Origin: Struthio camelus
Lineage: Eukaryota; Chordata; Aves; Struthioniformes; Struthionidae
Assembly (NCBI RefSeq): GCF_040807025.1
Contig: NC_090947.1
Span: 10,230,001 to 10,294,000 of the forward strand
Reading direction: 5' to 3'
Length of the DNA stretch: 64,000 nucleotides
The notes below the pieces were generated by a model that saw nothing but the letters and a program-made list of their open reading frames with translations, made no database searches and had not been told where the DNA came from. The stretch's first letter is position 1. Every line of letters starts with the position of its first letter. The position numbers were made by a program, and so were the translations under genes. Below, one piece after another: positions 36,820-48,200 of the stretch.

Positions 36820-39280
36820 AATCTGGTTTTAGTTGTCATAAAAAGCGTTTTTCTAGAGTATGGGTCTGGATTGTCAAGGACTTAGTTTGATAATTCCTTG
36901 AAAAAGGACACTTTTCTTCTTCGTATCTCTTCATTTAGTTCTCTTGACAAAGGTCCTGACAATACCAAGTTCTTCTAAGATGGTGTAGATGTAAGAAACA
37001 GAAGTTTTAATGTTGCAGCAGTTTGGTCAGCTAATGAATACCTAAAATGTCCTTTAATCAAGCTGGGCTTTTTGGGTTGCCAATAGAAAATACAGGCCAT
37101 GTAATGTGCAACTGTTACAAAGCCAATCACAGGAAAAGTGTTCTAATTTCTACTTTTCTTGTATAGTATGGTAAGAGTAATAGCGTTACTTACTGCTCTT
37201 TCTAAAGAAACTTGGAATTCACAGATGTTACTTCAACCTATTTTGATGGAGAAAGATTTATTCCAAAATCGTTTGTTTTGTGTCAGGAGTGGAACAGGAA
37301 ATTTCTTCCTAAACTTAGAAGAAAATGCCTATTAAAGCAAAAGAAAAACCCTACAGCAGCCCACCTTCTGTGTAGTGACATCATGGTGGTGGTGGTAGTG
37401 GCAGTTCATTGTTTTTGATGACGGCCAAGATTCTTCTCCTCTGTGTTTCAGTGGCAAATGTCTGGCAGGACAAGACAATCTCCTAAGTAAACTACTCTTG
37501 CTAGTAAACTAGCAAGAGCTCGTTTAAAATCCGTTTCTCAAGAAATAGCACCTAAAGTATACGTCCTATTTTTGTATGTTATTTAATATGTATTGATTTT
37601 ACACTGTTATGTTTAATCCATGTGTCTAAGCGGGTTTGTGAAGGGGATGCAGTAGTTAAGTTTGCTGCAGAACTACTGCAATTTGTAGCACTGAAGATGA
37701 GAGTAGCCAGATGTTAAAGGGGCAGTAACTTTTAATGCTGTCACCTCTGTTGCTTTAGAGCACGGGTGAGAAGATGAGTAACGAGGGCTCTTGGTGCCCT
37801 GTAGAACAGCTGAGGTCTGTTATGCTCATCCAGCACGTTTAGAAAACTCTAAAATTCAGTGTTCCTGATGCTTGTAGAACACTGTGAGTAATCTGGAATA
37901 AGATGGTTCCACCAAAATTAAAAGGACAAAATTAAAGGGACGTTCCATTGCTGTCAGCCGTAATTTAGGGCGTTCCCTTTGTTGTGGGAAAGAGCTGTTA
38001 ACCTTTTTTGCAAATTGTTATGGTTCTTGCTTATGTACTCTTGCAAAACTGCAGAGCTGAATAATGGCTCGCACTGCTCTATGCATTATATACATGAAAA
38101 TGGAGAGGTTAAGGGTGGCGCTCCCTTCAGTGTGACACTGGAGGCTTTTGTCTCCATTTGGCTGTAGGAGATGGGGGAAGAGGCCCTACTTAATCTTCCC
38201 TCGTAGCTTTCCGCCACAGGGGGAAGCGAGCATAGGACTTTCTTCAGCTGTAGCGTGTTTTCCAGAATTGCTGAGCTCCCGAAGACGCGAGTAACACTGG
38301 CTTCTAGGTCTGTGTGCTGTTTGATGCTCCTGTCAACTTGGCTCCGTAAGAAGTGTAATTTTGCCCATAAAGAGGAAGTATGGAGCTCGGTGCACAACAG
38401 CCCCAAGATGTCAAATCGGTTACAGGAAAAGCCTGAATAACTTAACCGCTCGATTTTAATTTCTGACGCTGTTACACTAGAATTGGCCTTCTAAGTGTCC
38501 CTTTGAGAAAGCACACGCTAGCCCAGAGCCAGGTGTGTTTGTTCTTGTTCTGAAGTATGGGGTTTGCCTCAATGATTTGAGCAGAGGTTAAGCTGACGAT
38601 CTTAATGAGGTCAATATTTCAAACCAGGCTTGCCTTTCCAGTTTATATTTTTGGGAGGGTCTGGGTATATTCATATTTGAATTAACAAGCTTTGAAATTT
38701 GTCATTTAAAATTACATATAAGTAAACAGTTTGTCGGGTAATTACCTTTTTTACAAAGTACTTGTAATTCCCTTAAGCTTCACAATGGAATGTGAGTTCA
38801 GCTGAGAGCTTTTTGCCTAGCTACCTGGAAAGTTTAGAAATTCTTGAAGTTTACGAAGCAGATATTTAATTACAGGACATGCAGTATCTGTAGAAGCCTT
38901 AATTGAAATGCTTCTGTGTATTTCCATACCATTGTTATTAATGCAGGATTTTTGTGTTAAGCAAAAATATTACCAAGAAGTTAGTGCCAATTTCTCATTT
39001 TTTAAAACACTTAACCGATCTAAACTACTGTTAAAAATTACTGTACTACTTTGTGCTGTTTCCAAATAATTGGCATATTTAAAATAAAGCAGTCCAACTC
39101 ATTTTTTTTCCAGTGCTGGCATTGTATATAATATACAAGCTCTGCAGGGATGGTTATGGGAAAGCTTTTTTTTTTTTTAAATTTGGTGGTTTTTTTTTTT
39201 TTCCTCCTTCATCAGTCAGCTTACTGCTGCTCTAACCGCTCTTCCACGCAAGCAGAAACCCTACTGTGAAAACCTGAAAA
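36820..39280. other. Intergenic spacer TMEM237 to C2CD6 promoter
   Basis: About 2.4 kb of AT-rich sequence. Short open frames here show no exon-like boundaries or recognisable protein. The only structured element noted is the palindrome at 37,495-37,518. T-runs lie just before the next CpG island. Confidence 0.6.
37495..37518 (+). repeat. 24-bp near-perfect palindrome
   Basis: CTCTTGCTAGT, AA, ACTAGCAAGAG: an 11-bp perfect inverted repeat with a 2-nt centre, in the TMEM237-C2CD6 spacer. No function is assigned. Confidence 0.85.
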
Positions 39281-39368
39281 CTCGCCAGCTGCCTGTGGGG
39301 CGAGCGCGGCCGTTAGGCGCGCGGGGCCCCGCCCTGCCCCGCCTGCCTTCGTGCGCGCGGGCTGCCGC

Positions 39369-39412
39369 GGCGCCTAACGGCCGTTGGGGCGGCGCCTAAC
39401 GGCCGTTGGGGC
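39369..39412 (+). repeat. Perfect 22-bp tandem duplication with palindromic MYB sites
   Basis: The unit GGCGCCTAACGGCCGTTGGG plus GC occurs twice head to tail without a mismatch. Each unit contains TAACGG and CCGTTG back to back. Confidence 0.9.
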
Positions 39413-39424
39413 GGCAGCATCCCC

Positions 39425-39547
39425 ATGCTGGGCTCGGCCCGAAGGAGGCGGCGGGGCCCCTGCTGGGCTGTGGGCCCTGCTGCTGTCCCGACACTCCCTC
39501 AGCCTCAAGCAGCTGAGAGCCAGGATAAGGCAGACAAGCTCGGCAAG
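39425..39547 (+). pseudogene. C2CD6: Candidate first exon of C2CD6 relic
   Basis: An ATG 12 bp after the tandem MYB repeats opens a 41-codon frame (MLGSARRRRRGPCWAVGP and onward, ending KADKLGK) that stops at a GTGCGT donor in phase 0. This is the phase needed by the next exon. The residues do not resemble the human N-terminus that I recall, so the assignment rests on position and phase. Confidence 0.4.
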
Positions 39548-39893
39548 GTGCGTGCGGGGCCGGTGGGCAGGTTTGGGGCCCTGTCAGCCCCCACGGCTGC
39601 AGCGGGGCGGCATCGCTGTGCCTAGGGGCGACCCTTCATGCCCCTGTCCCGCGGGCTCGTGCGCTTCGGGTAGGTCGTGGGAGAAGGGCAGAGAGGGAAG
39701 CCTCCCTGCGGGACACACATTAGCTGTAAGAACTTGGATTTCGGTTTTTCTCTAGGTGTTCTTAGGGTCCTAGGGATGTTCTCCTGTGTTGTATGTACAG
39801 ATCTAAACCCAGGGTTAGTCAGGAAATACTGGTGCTGTGTATTTCCTGAAAATTACAGAGTGTTTGTTTTTTCTTTCCTCTGGTATGGTGCAG

Positions 39894-40130
39894 GCAGGTG
39901 TGAAGTCATTGGCTGAAGACGTTGAGCAACTGGCTGTTGACAAGTTAGTGCCTTATGGAGAAGTGTTACGTGTATCTCAGCACTGATTCTCAAACTGGTA
40001 CTTCTGTGGTACCTGCAGGACAAAAGTGGCAGTTCCAGGGAGTGGGCTGGCTGGCCACAATCTACTCCCAAAGTCACCTTGTGTGTAGCCCCAAAATTTC
40101 ATTAATAATGCAGACTAAACTGATAGGTTG
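39894..40130 (+). pseudogene. C2CD6: C2CD6 relic exon, start of C2 domain, frameshifted
   Basis: After acceptor GTGCAG the frame reads AGVKSLAEDVEQLAVDKLVP, then YGEVL, aligned with the human stretch ending in LVPFGDVV at the front of the C2 domain. In that frame a stop follows within eight codons (LRVSQH*). A one-base shift near 39,970 restores a C2-like strand (CISALILKLV, compare human CLGIHIKNC). The exon therefore looks broken by a single-base deletion. PKISL near 40,095 may be a further fragment but is short. Confidence 0.6.
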
Positions 40131-40486
40131 GTATTTAATTTTTGTAAGTCACCTGTTTGTCATCTGATACTACATTAAATTGAGAATTGCTTACAGCTGC
40201 CAAAGAAAAGGAGAGGCAGTCTGTGAGATGTTTATTAGGATGTCTACAAAACCAAAGTTTAAAAACATCTTTCAACATAGGGACTTGCCATTAGAGTGAT
40301 CTAGTTAGAGTTGGACATTTCCAAAGTAAATTGTTCTTTGACATCCTGTTTGTGATCTGATGATGTCACTTTAACTTCTCCATAACAAGTTACCTTTTTT
40401 TTAATGTTGGAATTTTGATAGTAGTAAGTGAAAAGTAAACCGTTGTGTGTTTTTTTTTTTTTTTTTCTTTGTCTTTTCTTCTGAAG

Positions 40487-40530
40487 CTGATGAACAGTTA
40501 CTGGCCAGGATCTCTGAAAAAGAGGTAAAG
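40487..40530 (+). pseudogene. C2CD6: C2CD6 relic exon, C2 domain fragment
   Basis: After a long T tract and TCTGAAG, a 44-nt exon-like piece reads DEQLLARISEKEVK and ends at AAG|GTATTT. It resembles ANLFIRISINKAVK in the human C2 domain. The match is short, so confidence is moderate. Confidence 0.4.
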
Positions 40531-42198
40531 GTATTTTATTTTCACTGAATATAACGTTAGTGTTTCTTTACAAGTGCTACAACATGTATCCAGTACCCTC
40601 TAATTGCTGTGCCAGGAACCAGAAGGGCTTTGATCAGCCTTTCTGAATTGCAGACAGGGTTGTTCCTTCTCTTCCTGTTAACTACATAGGATTTCTTTCT
40701 TTGTGTGGGAACTGTGGTGGTAGTCAGAATCGTGCGAGAGATGTGATAAAGGATGGTACATATCATCAGTTGAGTTCAGGGTTTCTGTGCTGGGTATTGT
40801 AAAAGTTGAAGCTTGTCTTTGCATTGTGGGCCGAAAGCTTTTCCGCCACTTCTAGCTTTTAGTGCAAGGAGACTGAAATTCAGTGCGTGTTGAATATGTT
40901 ATGGTAAGCCTTGGAACACTTACCTTGAAAGGTGGCGGTCTGACTACTAAGTTGGCAGGTCAGTGCATACAAAATACATTTGACGTTGCCCTCTTAATAA
41001 AACTTTATCCCTACCTCCAAACTTTTGGTCTTAACAAATAAGAGTCGTATCTATACTAACAATCAGTATGCTTAATTGGCACAACTCAAAAGCCTTGCAA
41101 ATAAAGGGAAACATGATTGCCAAGGATTTAACCAGATCAGGAACAAATATGCCATTTCTCCCAAAAGTTCTCTGCCTTGTGGATATCTCTCTTTGTCCTG
41201 TTAAAGATTTGCTATGTAAAATAAAACCCACTGAGGTTTTAAAATATCTTGGTCAATAAACTCATTATGGAGTTACAATCATCATGGCATTAGAATTCAT
41301 GTTCTGTAAGCACGTTGTCCTGTTCAGTCTTGTGTTTTACCTACTTTGCAGTGTATTTGTTCCCTCAATAGGGGCTTAAATAAGATGGCTCTTAATAATT
41401 TAGCCCTTAAGTACCCCTAAAATTAGGTAACCTTAAACAGAGAACATCATTTTAGGCATAACTTGAAAATATCTTTCTTTTCAATGTGTCCTATTTAATG
41501 TGGAAAAAATCATACAGTTAGATATGTATTCTTGTAGGTAAACAAGTAAGTACTGTCTCTGGACATAAACTTTCAAAGTTGTGTTACCAGTAGTACGTGA
41601 AGCAAAAGTTTTTAAAGTTAAATATTAATAATGTTTTAACCCTTTCTGATTTCATGTTCCCTTGCAGTTGGCTTTTTTTTTTTCCCCCACTTATCCCATA
41701 AGCAGAAACAGTTTCTTTAGCAGTTGGGCTTGTGCTACTGCTTATATCAGGACTGAATGTGGTGTATTGCAGTAAGCACTGTATTAACTCCAGTTAGAGG
41801 AAGGGATGCAACTTAATATTTTGCCTGCTGTTGTTACAGTATTGCCTGTTCTGTTCTTTGTACTTTTTTTTTCTGCATCATAGGTCAAGCTTTGTTTTGT
41901 TACAGTGCTAAAAATGCATAGACATTAATGTGGCCTTCTAATAATTTAAAGTGCAGTAATCATGTGCCATGATAAATTTCAGGTGACTGAATTTAACTAC
42001 TTTTCACTTGCACTTTAGCATCTCCCCACTTGGGTTTAAGTTAAAGCACCTCTTACCTCACTGGTGAAATTAGCATTGAAACTTCTAGAGGAAGTGTCCC
42101 TGTTTGCTCCTGACTTTATTTTAATCCCGTTTTTAATCCCATTTATTTTTAACCCATGTTGAGAAATTAGAGAGAACAACAATAATAACCTACTTACA

Positions 42199-42434
42199 GA
42201 GTGAATTAGAAGATGGTTCTCCTCAGTCTGTGAGGTATCCAGAGCAAATATTGAAAACTGTAGCAGCAAATTTCTTTTTTATCAGTAAACGTGAATGCTC
42301 TGAAGAAGAAATCCTTCCTCTTCCAAGAATGAGTGAAGCATCTACGTCTGCTTTTCCTGGGAAAAAAAAGTGGATACAACTTTAGATGGAAAATCTTCAA
42401 ATAGTCAAGGCAGATTTGTAGAGCTGGAAAACAG
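42199..42434 (+). pseudogene. Exon-like open segment with one frame break
   Basis: Acceptor TTACAG is followed by an open frame of about 57 codons (SELEDGSPQSVRYPEQILK, later EEEILPLPRMSEASTSAF). At the A8 run at 42,361-42,368 the coherent frame shifts by one to VDTTLDGKSSNSQGRFVELE, then a GTTAGA donor. It has coding texture but I cannot align it to a known C2CD6 segment. It may be a C2CD6 linker exon or something else. Confidence 0.4.
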
Positions 42435-43217
42435 GTTAGAAAGTGCAACAGGAATCATCAAGAAGGTTAAAAAATTATTCAGTAATGCAAGTGCATGTAT
42501 TGACTAGAAGAATGTACAATTTTTCAATTGTATCAACAGCAGCATTAAGTTGAATTCAAATGCTCAGTCTTTGTTTCTCTCAGTCAATCAAAAGTGACTA
42601 TTTTAAATGAGTTTCTTGAAAGTCATTCACAAGTGTCATCGCATCTCCTCCTGAGAAATTCTATTTTTGTAATTGTGTAAAAAATTGTGTAAAAAAAAAA
42701 AAGTGTAATTTTTGTTGAATTGTAGTCCTTTTCTAAACCCTTTCTGCATTTGTGAGTAGTTTCACCTCCCTTTGAAAAGAATTTGCAGTTGGAAGAGGAG
42801 GCCATTAAAAGGACAGACACTTCAGTAACATTTTAGAGACTGAAATAGAGTAGTGTAGACCTTTGAGGTGTCCAGTGTTGGTCTTAGAAGATGACATAAA
42901 CAAAAGGTAGTAATAATCCTTAGTAAAAGGATAACATTTAGAAGCATTCCGCACTATATGCATTCTGCCCCCATATATGAAAATGAAAGTGGATGTAATA
43001 TACAGTTTTATATGCACAGGTGTGTTTTGTTTTTCTAATATGTAAGATATGAATTTAACAACTTACAGTTATGTTCTGTGACACTTAGGTCTGTCTCCCT
43101 TCCACTATCTGGGCAAATGCTTACTGTGGCATAAAAGTGTCCTTTTTTCATAGGAATCAGTGTGTCATTTTGGAAAAGTTTAAGCTGAACTGCAGTAACT
43201 TTTTTTTTTTTAAACAG

Positions 43218-43301
43218 AGTATGAACGTGCAAATGGAAGTTAGAATAGGCCATGTGTATTCCTGTAACTGTTATATCTGGTACAGTTTCCATTATGAAGA
43301 G
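43218..43301 (+). pseudogene. C2CD6: Possible C2CD6 relic exon, end of C2 domain
   Basis: After TTTAAACAG the frame reads MNVQMEVRIGHVYSCNCYIW, then YSFHYEE. It loosely resembles the human CRLEVEFMFSYGNFGYGFSH segment at the C2 domain end. The following donor (GTCTGG) is poor. Its position after the 42.2-kb segment is hard to reconcile if both belong to C2CD6. Confidence 0.3.
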
Positions 43302-44767
43302 GTCTGGAGAGGCATGTTTAGTAGGTAGGTGTGATTGCCGCCTTTGGGGCGGATTCTACTGTAGACATCGCTCAGCCAAAATCCCAGGTGCTCTTATGGT
43401 GTGTATAGCCAACTATCACATCAGTGGTAAATCTGTAGCATATGTAAAAGAGTAGTTTAGGCTTCTGCACTTAAAGATATATATTTTTGAGAGTCTATTA
43501 TGTGCAGTTTTGTGCACATAAACCAGACCACCTCTTTGAAACCAGAAAACTTTGTCTTCTACATTACATAACAGGGATTTTGTTGTATTATTGTAGCAGT
43601 TTAATTATTTTTGTTCATATATGTTTGAGGCAATTAGAGGCAATCAGAGACAAAGGGATGAGCATTTTATAACTTTTAAGAAATAACATTCTTACAGACT
43701 ATAAAATTTGATATTTCAAAGGTACTGCATTCCACTGGGGCATCAAAAACAGTTGATACGCTTAAAAAATGGGGTAAAAATCCCTCTTTTTTTTTTTTTG
43801 CTTGCAAATACTGATTGCCTAAAGGGAAAAAACTGTGTTTAAGGCAGCAGAGTTCTTCAAGGAACAAAAGCAATAATTTTATTGCATGTAGTGCAAATTC
43901 AAATAACCCACTGAACTAGACTGTGTTGTTATTCATTTGAAGGTTTTATACACTCCCTACACTTTATTCAAGCAATTACTGATCTAAAATAATTAGGAAG
44001 TCTTATTAGTGCTTCCCTTGCTTCCTACTCTACTGATTGGAACTTGTTCTAGTCTGCATTTTTAATAAGTATTCATTATATGAGTACTTAGAAGTTTCAA
44101 AAAATATTTGTCTCACTAGATAAATTGTTTATAGGTAGTTTTACAGATATCAAATAGAAAGTGTGAATTTGGAGGGGTTTATTTGTTTTTTATTTATTAT
44201 TTGCCAGGTGAAACTGCTAAAAAAAAAAAAAATTGCCCCTCTTTTTGAAAGAAAAAGGGGTAAGTTGTATCATATTCAGGAGTATACCAATTAAATATAC
44301 CATGTCAGTATCTGAAACATGATGATTAACATAGGAATGAGATTCATGAAATCTCATACATTAATTCATCTGAAATGCTGAGTACACGGAAGAACTTCCA
44401 ACAGTGACCTAACCAGAACAGCGTTTAGATGTAAGCCGTTCTCTATATGTGTGGCAAATAGTTACGTGAGAATTACGTGTACCTGAGAATTTTTTCTAAG
44501 TAATATAGCTATGAATTTAAAACTGTGTAGTTTAAAATTATGTATAAAATTATGTAGTATAGTAGTTACTCTTTCTTTTAGGATATTTCATATTATTACA
44601 AATAATAATATATACAATATTATTACAATAGAAATATCTTCACGGTGTAGTCTTCAAATTTGGTACATTCGTACCTTAGAGGTAACTACTTCTGCAAGGC
44701 AAGCTTACAGTTGTGTTATCAAGCAAAGACATCATTCAGAATCTTGCAGTCCAACCACTCAAAATAG

Positions 44768-45073
44768 TTAACTATTTTTTCTGTTTATTTCATCATTGCA
44801 TTTCCTCCAAATGGTAGCATTTCCTGATCGTATGGAGTCACTGATACTGCTTGGTGGGGCATTAGCCATTAACGTGGCATTTGCTTGTTGAAAGCAAGCA
44901 ATTGCACTGAAAGTTGGACTGCTATTTAATAATATAGTTGAATGTATAGATTTTAGCTGATGAACACTCTGTACGCTTTCCAATATTGGTGAGAGGATAT
45001 TCTGCCAAAACTCAGGGACTTCAGAAGTGGATTGTTGTAGGCAGGGAATGAGATAGAAGAGACTATAAGTCAT
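44768..45073 (-). other. Unassigned 101-codon open frame
   Basis: A minus-strand frame (MTYSLFYLIPCLQQSTSEVP onward) of balanced composition inside the C2CD6 interval. I recognise no family, and there is no promoter or splice context. It may be chance or the remnant of a retrotransposed gene. Confidence 0.2.
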
Positions 45074-45648
45074 TCAAATATTTTTGCAAATGCATTTTTC
45101 TGTCAGGAAATAGAATTTCTAATATAATAAATGTGTGAAACCAGTACTTCCTCAGTCAAAGTACATGGAAAAAGGAAAATGTCCTTAGGAACAATTTAGT
45201 AACTTCTGATCTGGAATACAGGCAGAATAAAAGGATGGGTCCTACAGTATCTTACCAAATTTCCTCTGGCTACTTACCACAGGCAGGACTTCCATGATAG
45301 CTCTTAAAGGTGTGCACTGTCTGAAAAACTCATGCTAGCATTTTACAAAATAGTGTTAAGTGCTTAGACCATGAAGGTTCAAGCCTCAGAAACAAAAGAA
45401 ATGTCAAATTTAGATATAAGGGTTAAATGAAAAAGTAGGTTGGCTTGTGGACTTCCAGAACTAGGGTTCTCATGGATCTGGGTGATTGGACTTGCCACCT
45501 CTGGTTAATGTATTTCCTCTTTAGGACTGGGGATATATTGGTCTCTTATGGCATTGTACAAATTGCTAGCAAAGACTTCTGTTGCTACCAGGTTCCATCA
45601 GAGGTCTTCACCTGTGCTCAGTTGTTCCATAGTCTGGGCCCCTCATCT

Positions 45649-45712
45649 CAGCATTGTCACCACCGTGAACTTGGACAGCTGAGTCTCAGTTTTGTCTGAG
45701 GTGACAATGCTG
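45649..45712 (+). repeat. 13-bp inverted repeat with 38-nt loop
   Basis: CAGCATTGTCACC at 45,649-45,661 pairs perfectly with GGTGACAATGCTG at 45,700-45,712. GTCTGAGGTGACAATG also occurs near 10,176 in an MPP4 intron, so the arm may derive from a dispersed repeat. Confidence 0.75.
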
Positions 45713-46097
45713 GGGTGGAGAGCCAGGACTACTTTGGCTAATTATATAATGCCTACAGCTTCTACTCAAAGCAGTTCTGGCTTACTCTAGGCTACTCTGA
45801 CAATTAAATCACTTTGGATAAATGATCAAGAATTTAGGTTTCCAATTTTGTACACTGAAGGTCAGGAGTGCTATTTGTAAAATGGGAATAAATGCACAGA
45901 AGTATTCTAGAGTTAATATTTGAACAGCGCTTTAGTCTCAGTCATACTGAAGTTTTTTATGGAACATTTCTGTTGTTATGCATTTACGTACTCTTGAGCT
46001 GGTCTGAGAATTTTTTCTGGTTGTATATAATACTAGAATTTTGTTTGAAAAAATGCAAATAGTAATCTCTAAATTGATTTGAACATTTATGTTACAG

Positions 46098-48200
46098 CAT
46101 CAGCCAGCTGTTCCAAGGAAGGACAAATGTGAACCTTTTTTGGGACTTGTGGAGAGATCACAAGCTTTTGTGTTAAGTGAAGGGGAGAGAGGAAGAAGAC
46201 CAAGACCCACTTGTCAGAACACCTTTAACAGAAGATGTAAAGAACCTGCATGTTGTTTTAAGCGAGAATGACCAGTGTCAATCTTTATTAAGTCCTATGG
46301 AATTAGAGGAGGAGCATCAGAAACTTTCTTCATTAAATGTCAAGGAACTATTGCCACTAGCTATAGAAACAGGTGTATTTGTGATGGAGCAAGAACAGAC
46401 ATATTCAGAAACAAAAATAAGACATCCAAACTCTTCTTTAACTAAAGCTCTTGAGTCCTTTATAGACACATCTATCAACTTAATAATCCTGACATCAGTA
46501 GTAAGCAAAATCCTTGAGCCTATCAAAGATAGGTTTCAGAAGTAGCTGTAGTCCCAAGAGAAGTCAGGGAGAAATATCAGAATCTGCAGAGTATTACAGG
46601 TACACAACACCCGTTGTTTTCAAGAGCGGCATATATGAAGAACAAAACATGTCAAGGAAAAGACATCCTGCTGAAGGAATCTCAAGCTACTTCCTGCTCC
46701 AGTTAATCTCAAGCCTATTTTAAGTCAAAACCTAGGAGATTTTTTGAAAGGGGGATGATCCCACGTTTGGGATTAGGAAAGAAACACCAGGATTTATCAT
46801 CTCAGGGAATTCAGGAGGGATCATCAGTGGTTTCAGAGGCAGAATTAGCTGGCAGATCTTGCAATCCTTTTCTGAGGAGAGAGAACTTCAGAAACATCTA
46901 AGACTTGTTACATGTGTGTTTGAATCAGAATCAGCCTGACTTTCCTGCAGAGTGGCTTATAGAAATGAGGTTAATGGAAGAAGTGCAGTTAGAAAAGAAG
47001 GATCAACACTCCTTTCTGCCAAATGTTGATATGAGACAAACAAAACATGAAGCAGATTTTTCTGATGGAAGGAAAGAAAATCAATCAGAAATGGAAATAC
47101 CAGTAATAAATGCTTTGAGTTGTGACCTGTAAGATCGTTCTCTTCAGAGATTTTCAGAAACTGGATAAGTCAAAGGGACTGATACAGAATATGAATGTCA
47201 AAAGATAACCTTTGCAAAGTTGTAAAGGAACAGTAGATAATGCAGTGGATTTCTCTGAGAGAGAGAGAGAGAGGACAGTTGTGAGGGAAATGCTACCAAA
47301 ACAGAAGTAATAAATCTTAAATCTCTGTTACCTCAAAATCTGCAAAAATATACATTAGAAAGACTTTCAGAAATGAAATTAGGAAAGGATTTTCAGAATA
47401 CACCACTGGAGGTGATCGATGTGAGATTGCCAGTAGATATGGATAATGGAGTTGCCTAGAGTAGTACAAGATCATCACCAGCAGAAGCCTTCAGAACGAG
47501 AAATAAAATCTATTTCAAACAAAGTGCTTCAAGATACTCTTATAGGAAGAGTTTTGGAAACAGAAATAATGAATCTAAAACCTTTTTTCAATAAATTTAT
47601 CCAACATCATCTTACAGAGAAACTTTCACAGCTAATGATGGAAGAGAAACTAAAGAAAGTACATCAGAATTTGTCTTCACTGACTGTTAGAGAAGGAGAG
47701 CTTGTGGCACAAGTGACGGGTTTACTGGAAATAGACCAGGTTAATTGTAGTGAAAATCTAGCTAAACAATCTATAATAAAAGGAAAACTTGCATTAAGTG
47801 AGAGAGTGCAAAACTTTCTTCTAGAGCTACTCCCAGAAAGAGAAATTATGACTCTAAAATCAGTTTTAAGCAAAAAAAATCCAGGATCATCTTGTTGAAA
47901 GACTTGCAAAAATAGGGTTAATCACAAAAGAAGAATTAACAAAGGTGAAAGAGAACTTGCTCTTGTTAAGAGCTAGTAGAGGACAGTCAAAAGACAGAGA
48001 ATCTGGGCTGCTCAAGGAAAAAAAAGCGCTGGTCTGAAATCTTTATTTTACTCAAATCTTCAAGATAACCTTCAGAAACAAAACAGTTAAAGTCTCTTAC
48101 AGGTAAAATCCCAGAAGATTCTAAAGGCAATATTTCTGAAACAGAAGTAACAAGTTCAGAATCTATGTTAAGCAGCACTTTGGAAGATATTCCATTTTAC
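46098..48200 (+). pseudogene. C2CD6: Decayed large repeat exon of C2CD6
   Basis: After acceptor GTTACAG, coherent protein-like sequence runs for about 2.1 kb but switches frame repeatedly. Segments: HQPAVPRKDKCEPFLGLVER from 46,098; EDQDPLVRTPLTEDVKNLH near 46,200-46,545; VSEVAVVPREVREKYQNLQS near 46,540; a further segment at 46,905-47,132; TEVINLKSLLPQNLQKYTLE near 47,310; a 47,446-47,898 segment; and IQDHLVERLAKIGLITKEEL near 47,880. At least eight shifts or in-frame stops separate them, including an A8 run at 47,872-47,879 where one base changes the frame. Four degenerate copies of a motif E-x-E-(I/V)-x-x-L-K-S follow each other every 250-300 bp. The large coiled, repeat-bearing exon of long C2CD6 isoforms is the likely source. 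Confidence 0.65.
47257..47273 (+). repeat. (GA)n microsatellite in the relic exon
   Basis: A GA dinucleotide run of 17 bp interrupts the relic repeat exon at one of the frame switches. Slippage here is a plausible cause of a frameshift. Confidence 0.85.

Larger units (their letters stand above)
39295..39625 (+). promoter_or_regulatory. C2CD6: CpG-island promoter of the C2CD6 relic with five MYB-type sites
   Basis: A short CpG island directly upstream of the first C2CD6-like exon. MYB consensus YAACGG occurs as CCGTTA (39,310-39,315), TAACGG (39,375-39,380), CCGTTG (39,381-39,386), TAACGG (39,397-39,402) and CCGTTG (39,403-39,408). Four of these lie in a perfect 22-bp tandem duplication (39,369-39,390 and 39,391-39,412). 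A 14-bp inverted copy of its core (GCGCCTAACGGCCG) covers the fifth at 39,307-39,320. A-MYB activates meiotic male germ-cell genes, which suits a sperm gene; binding itself is inferred. Confidence 0.7.

Noticed and set aside
47872-47879. A8-run frameshift as evidence of sequencing error only
   Set aside because: Homopolymer error could explain this break and the one at 42,361, but not the stops and shifts at non-homopolymer sites, and the neighbouring genes show no such breaks.
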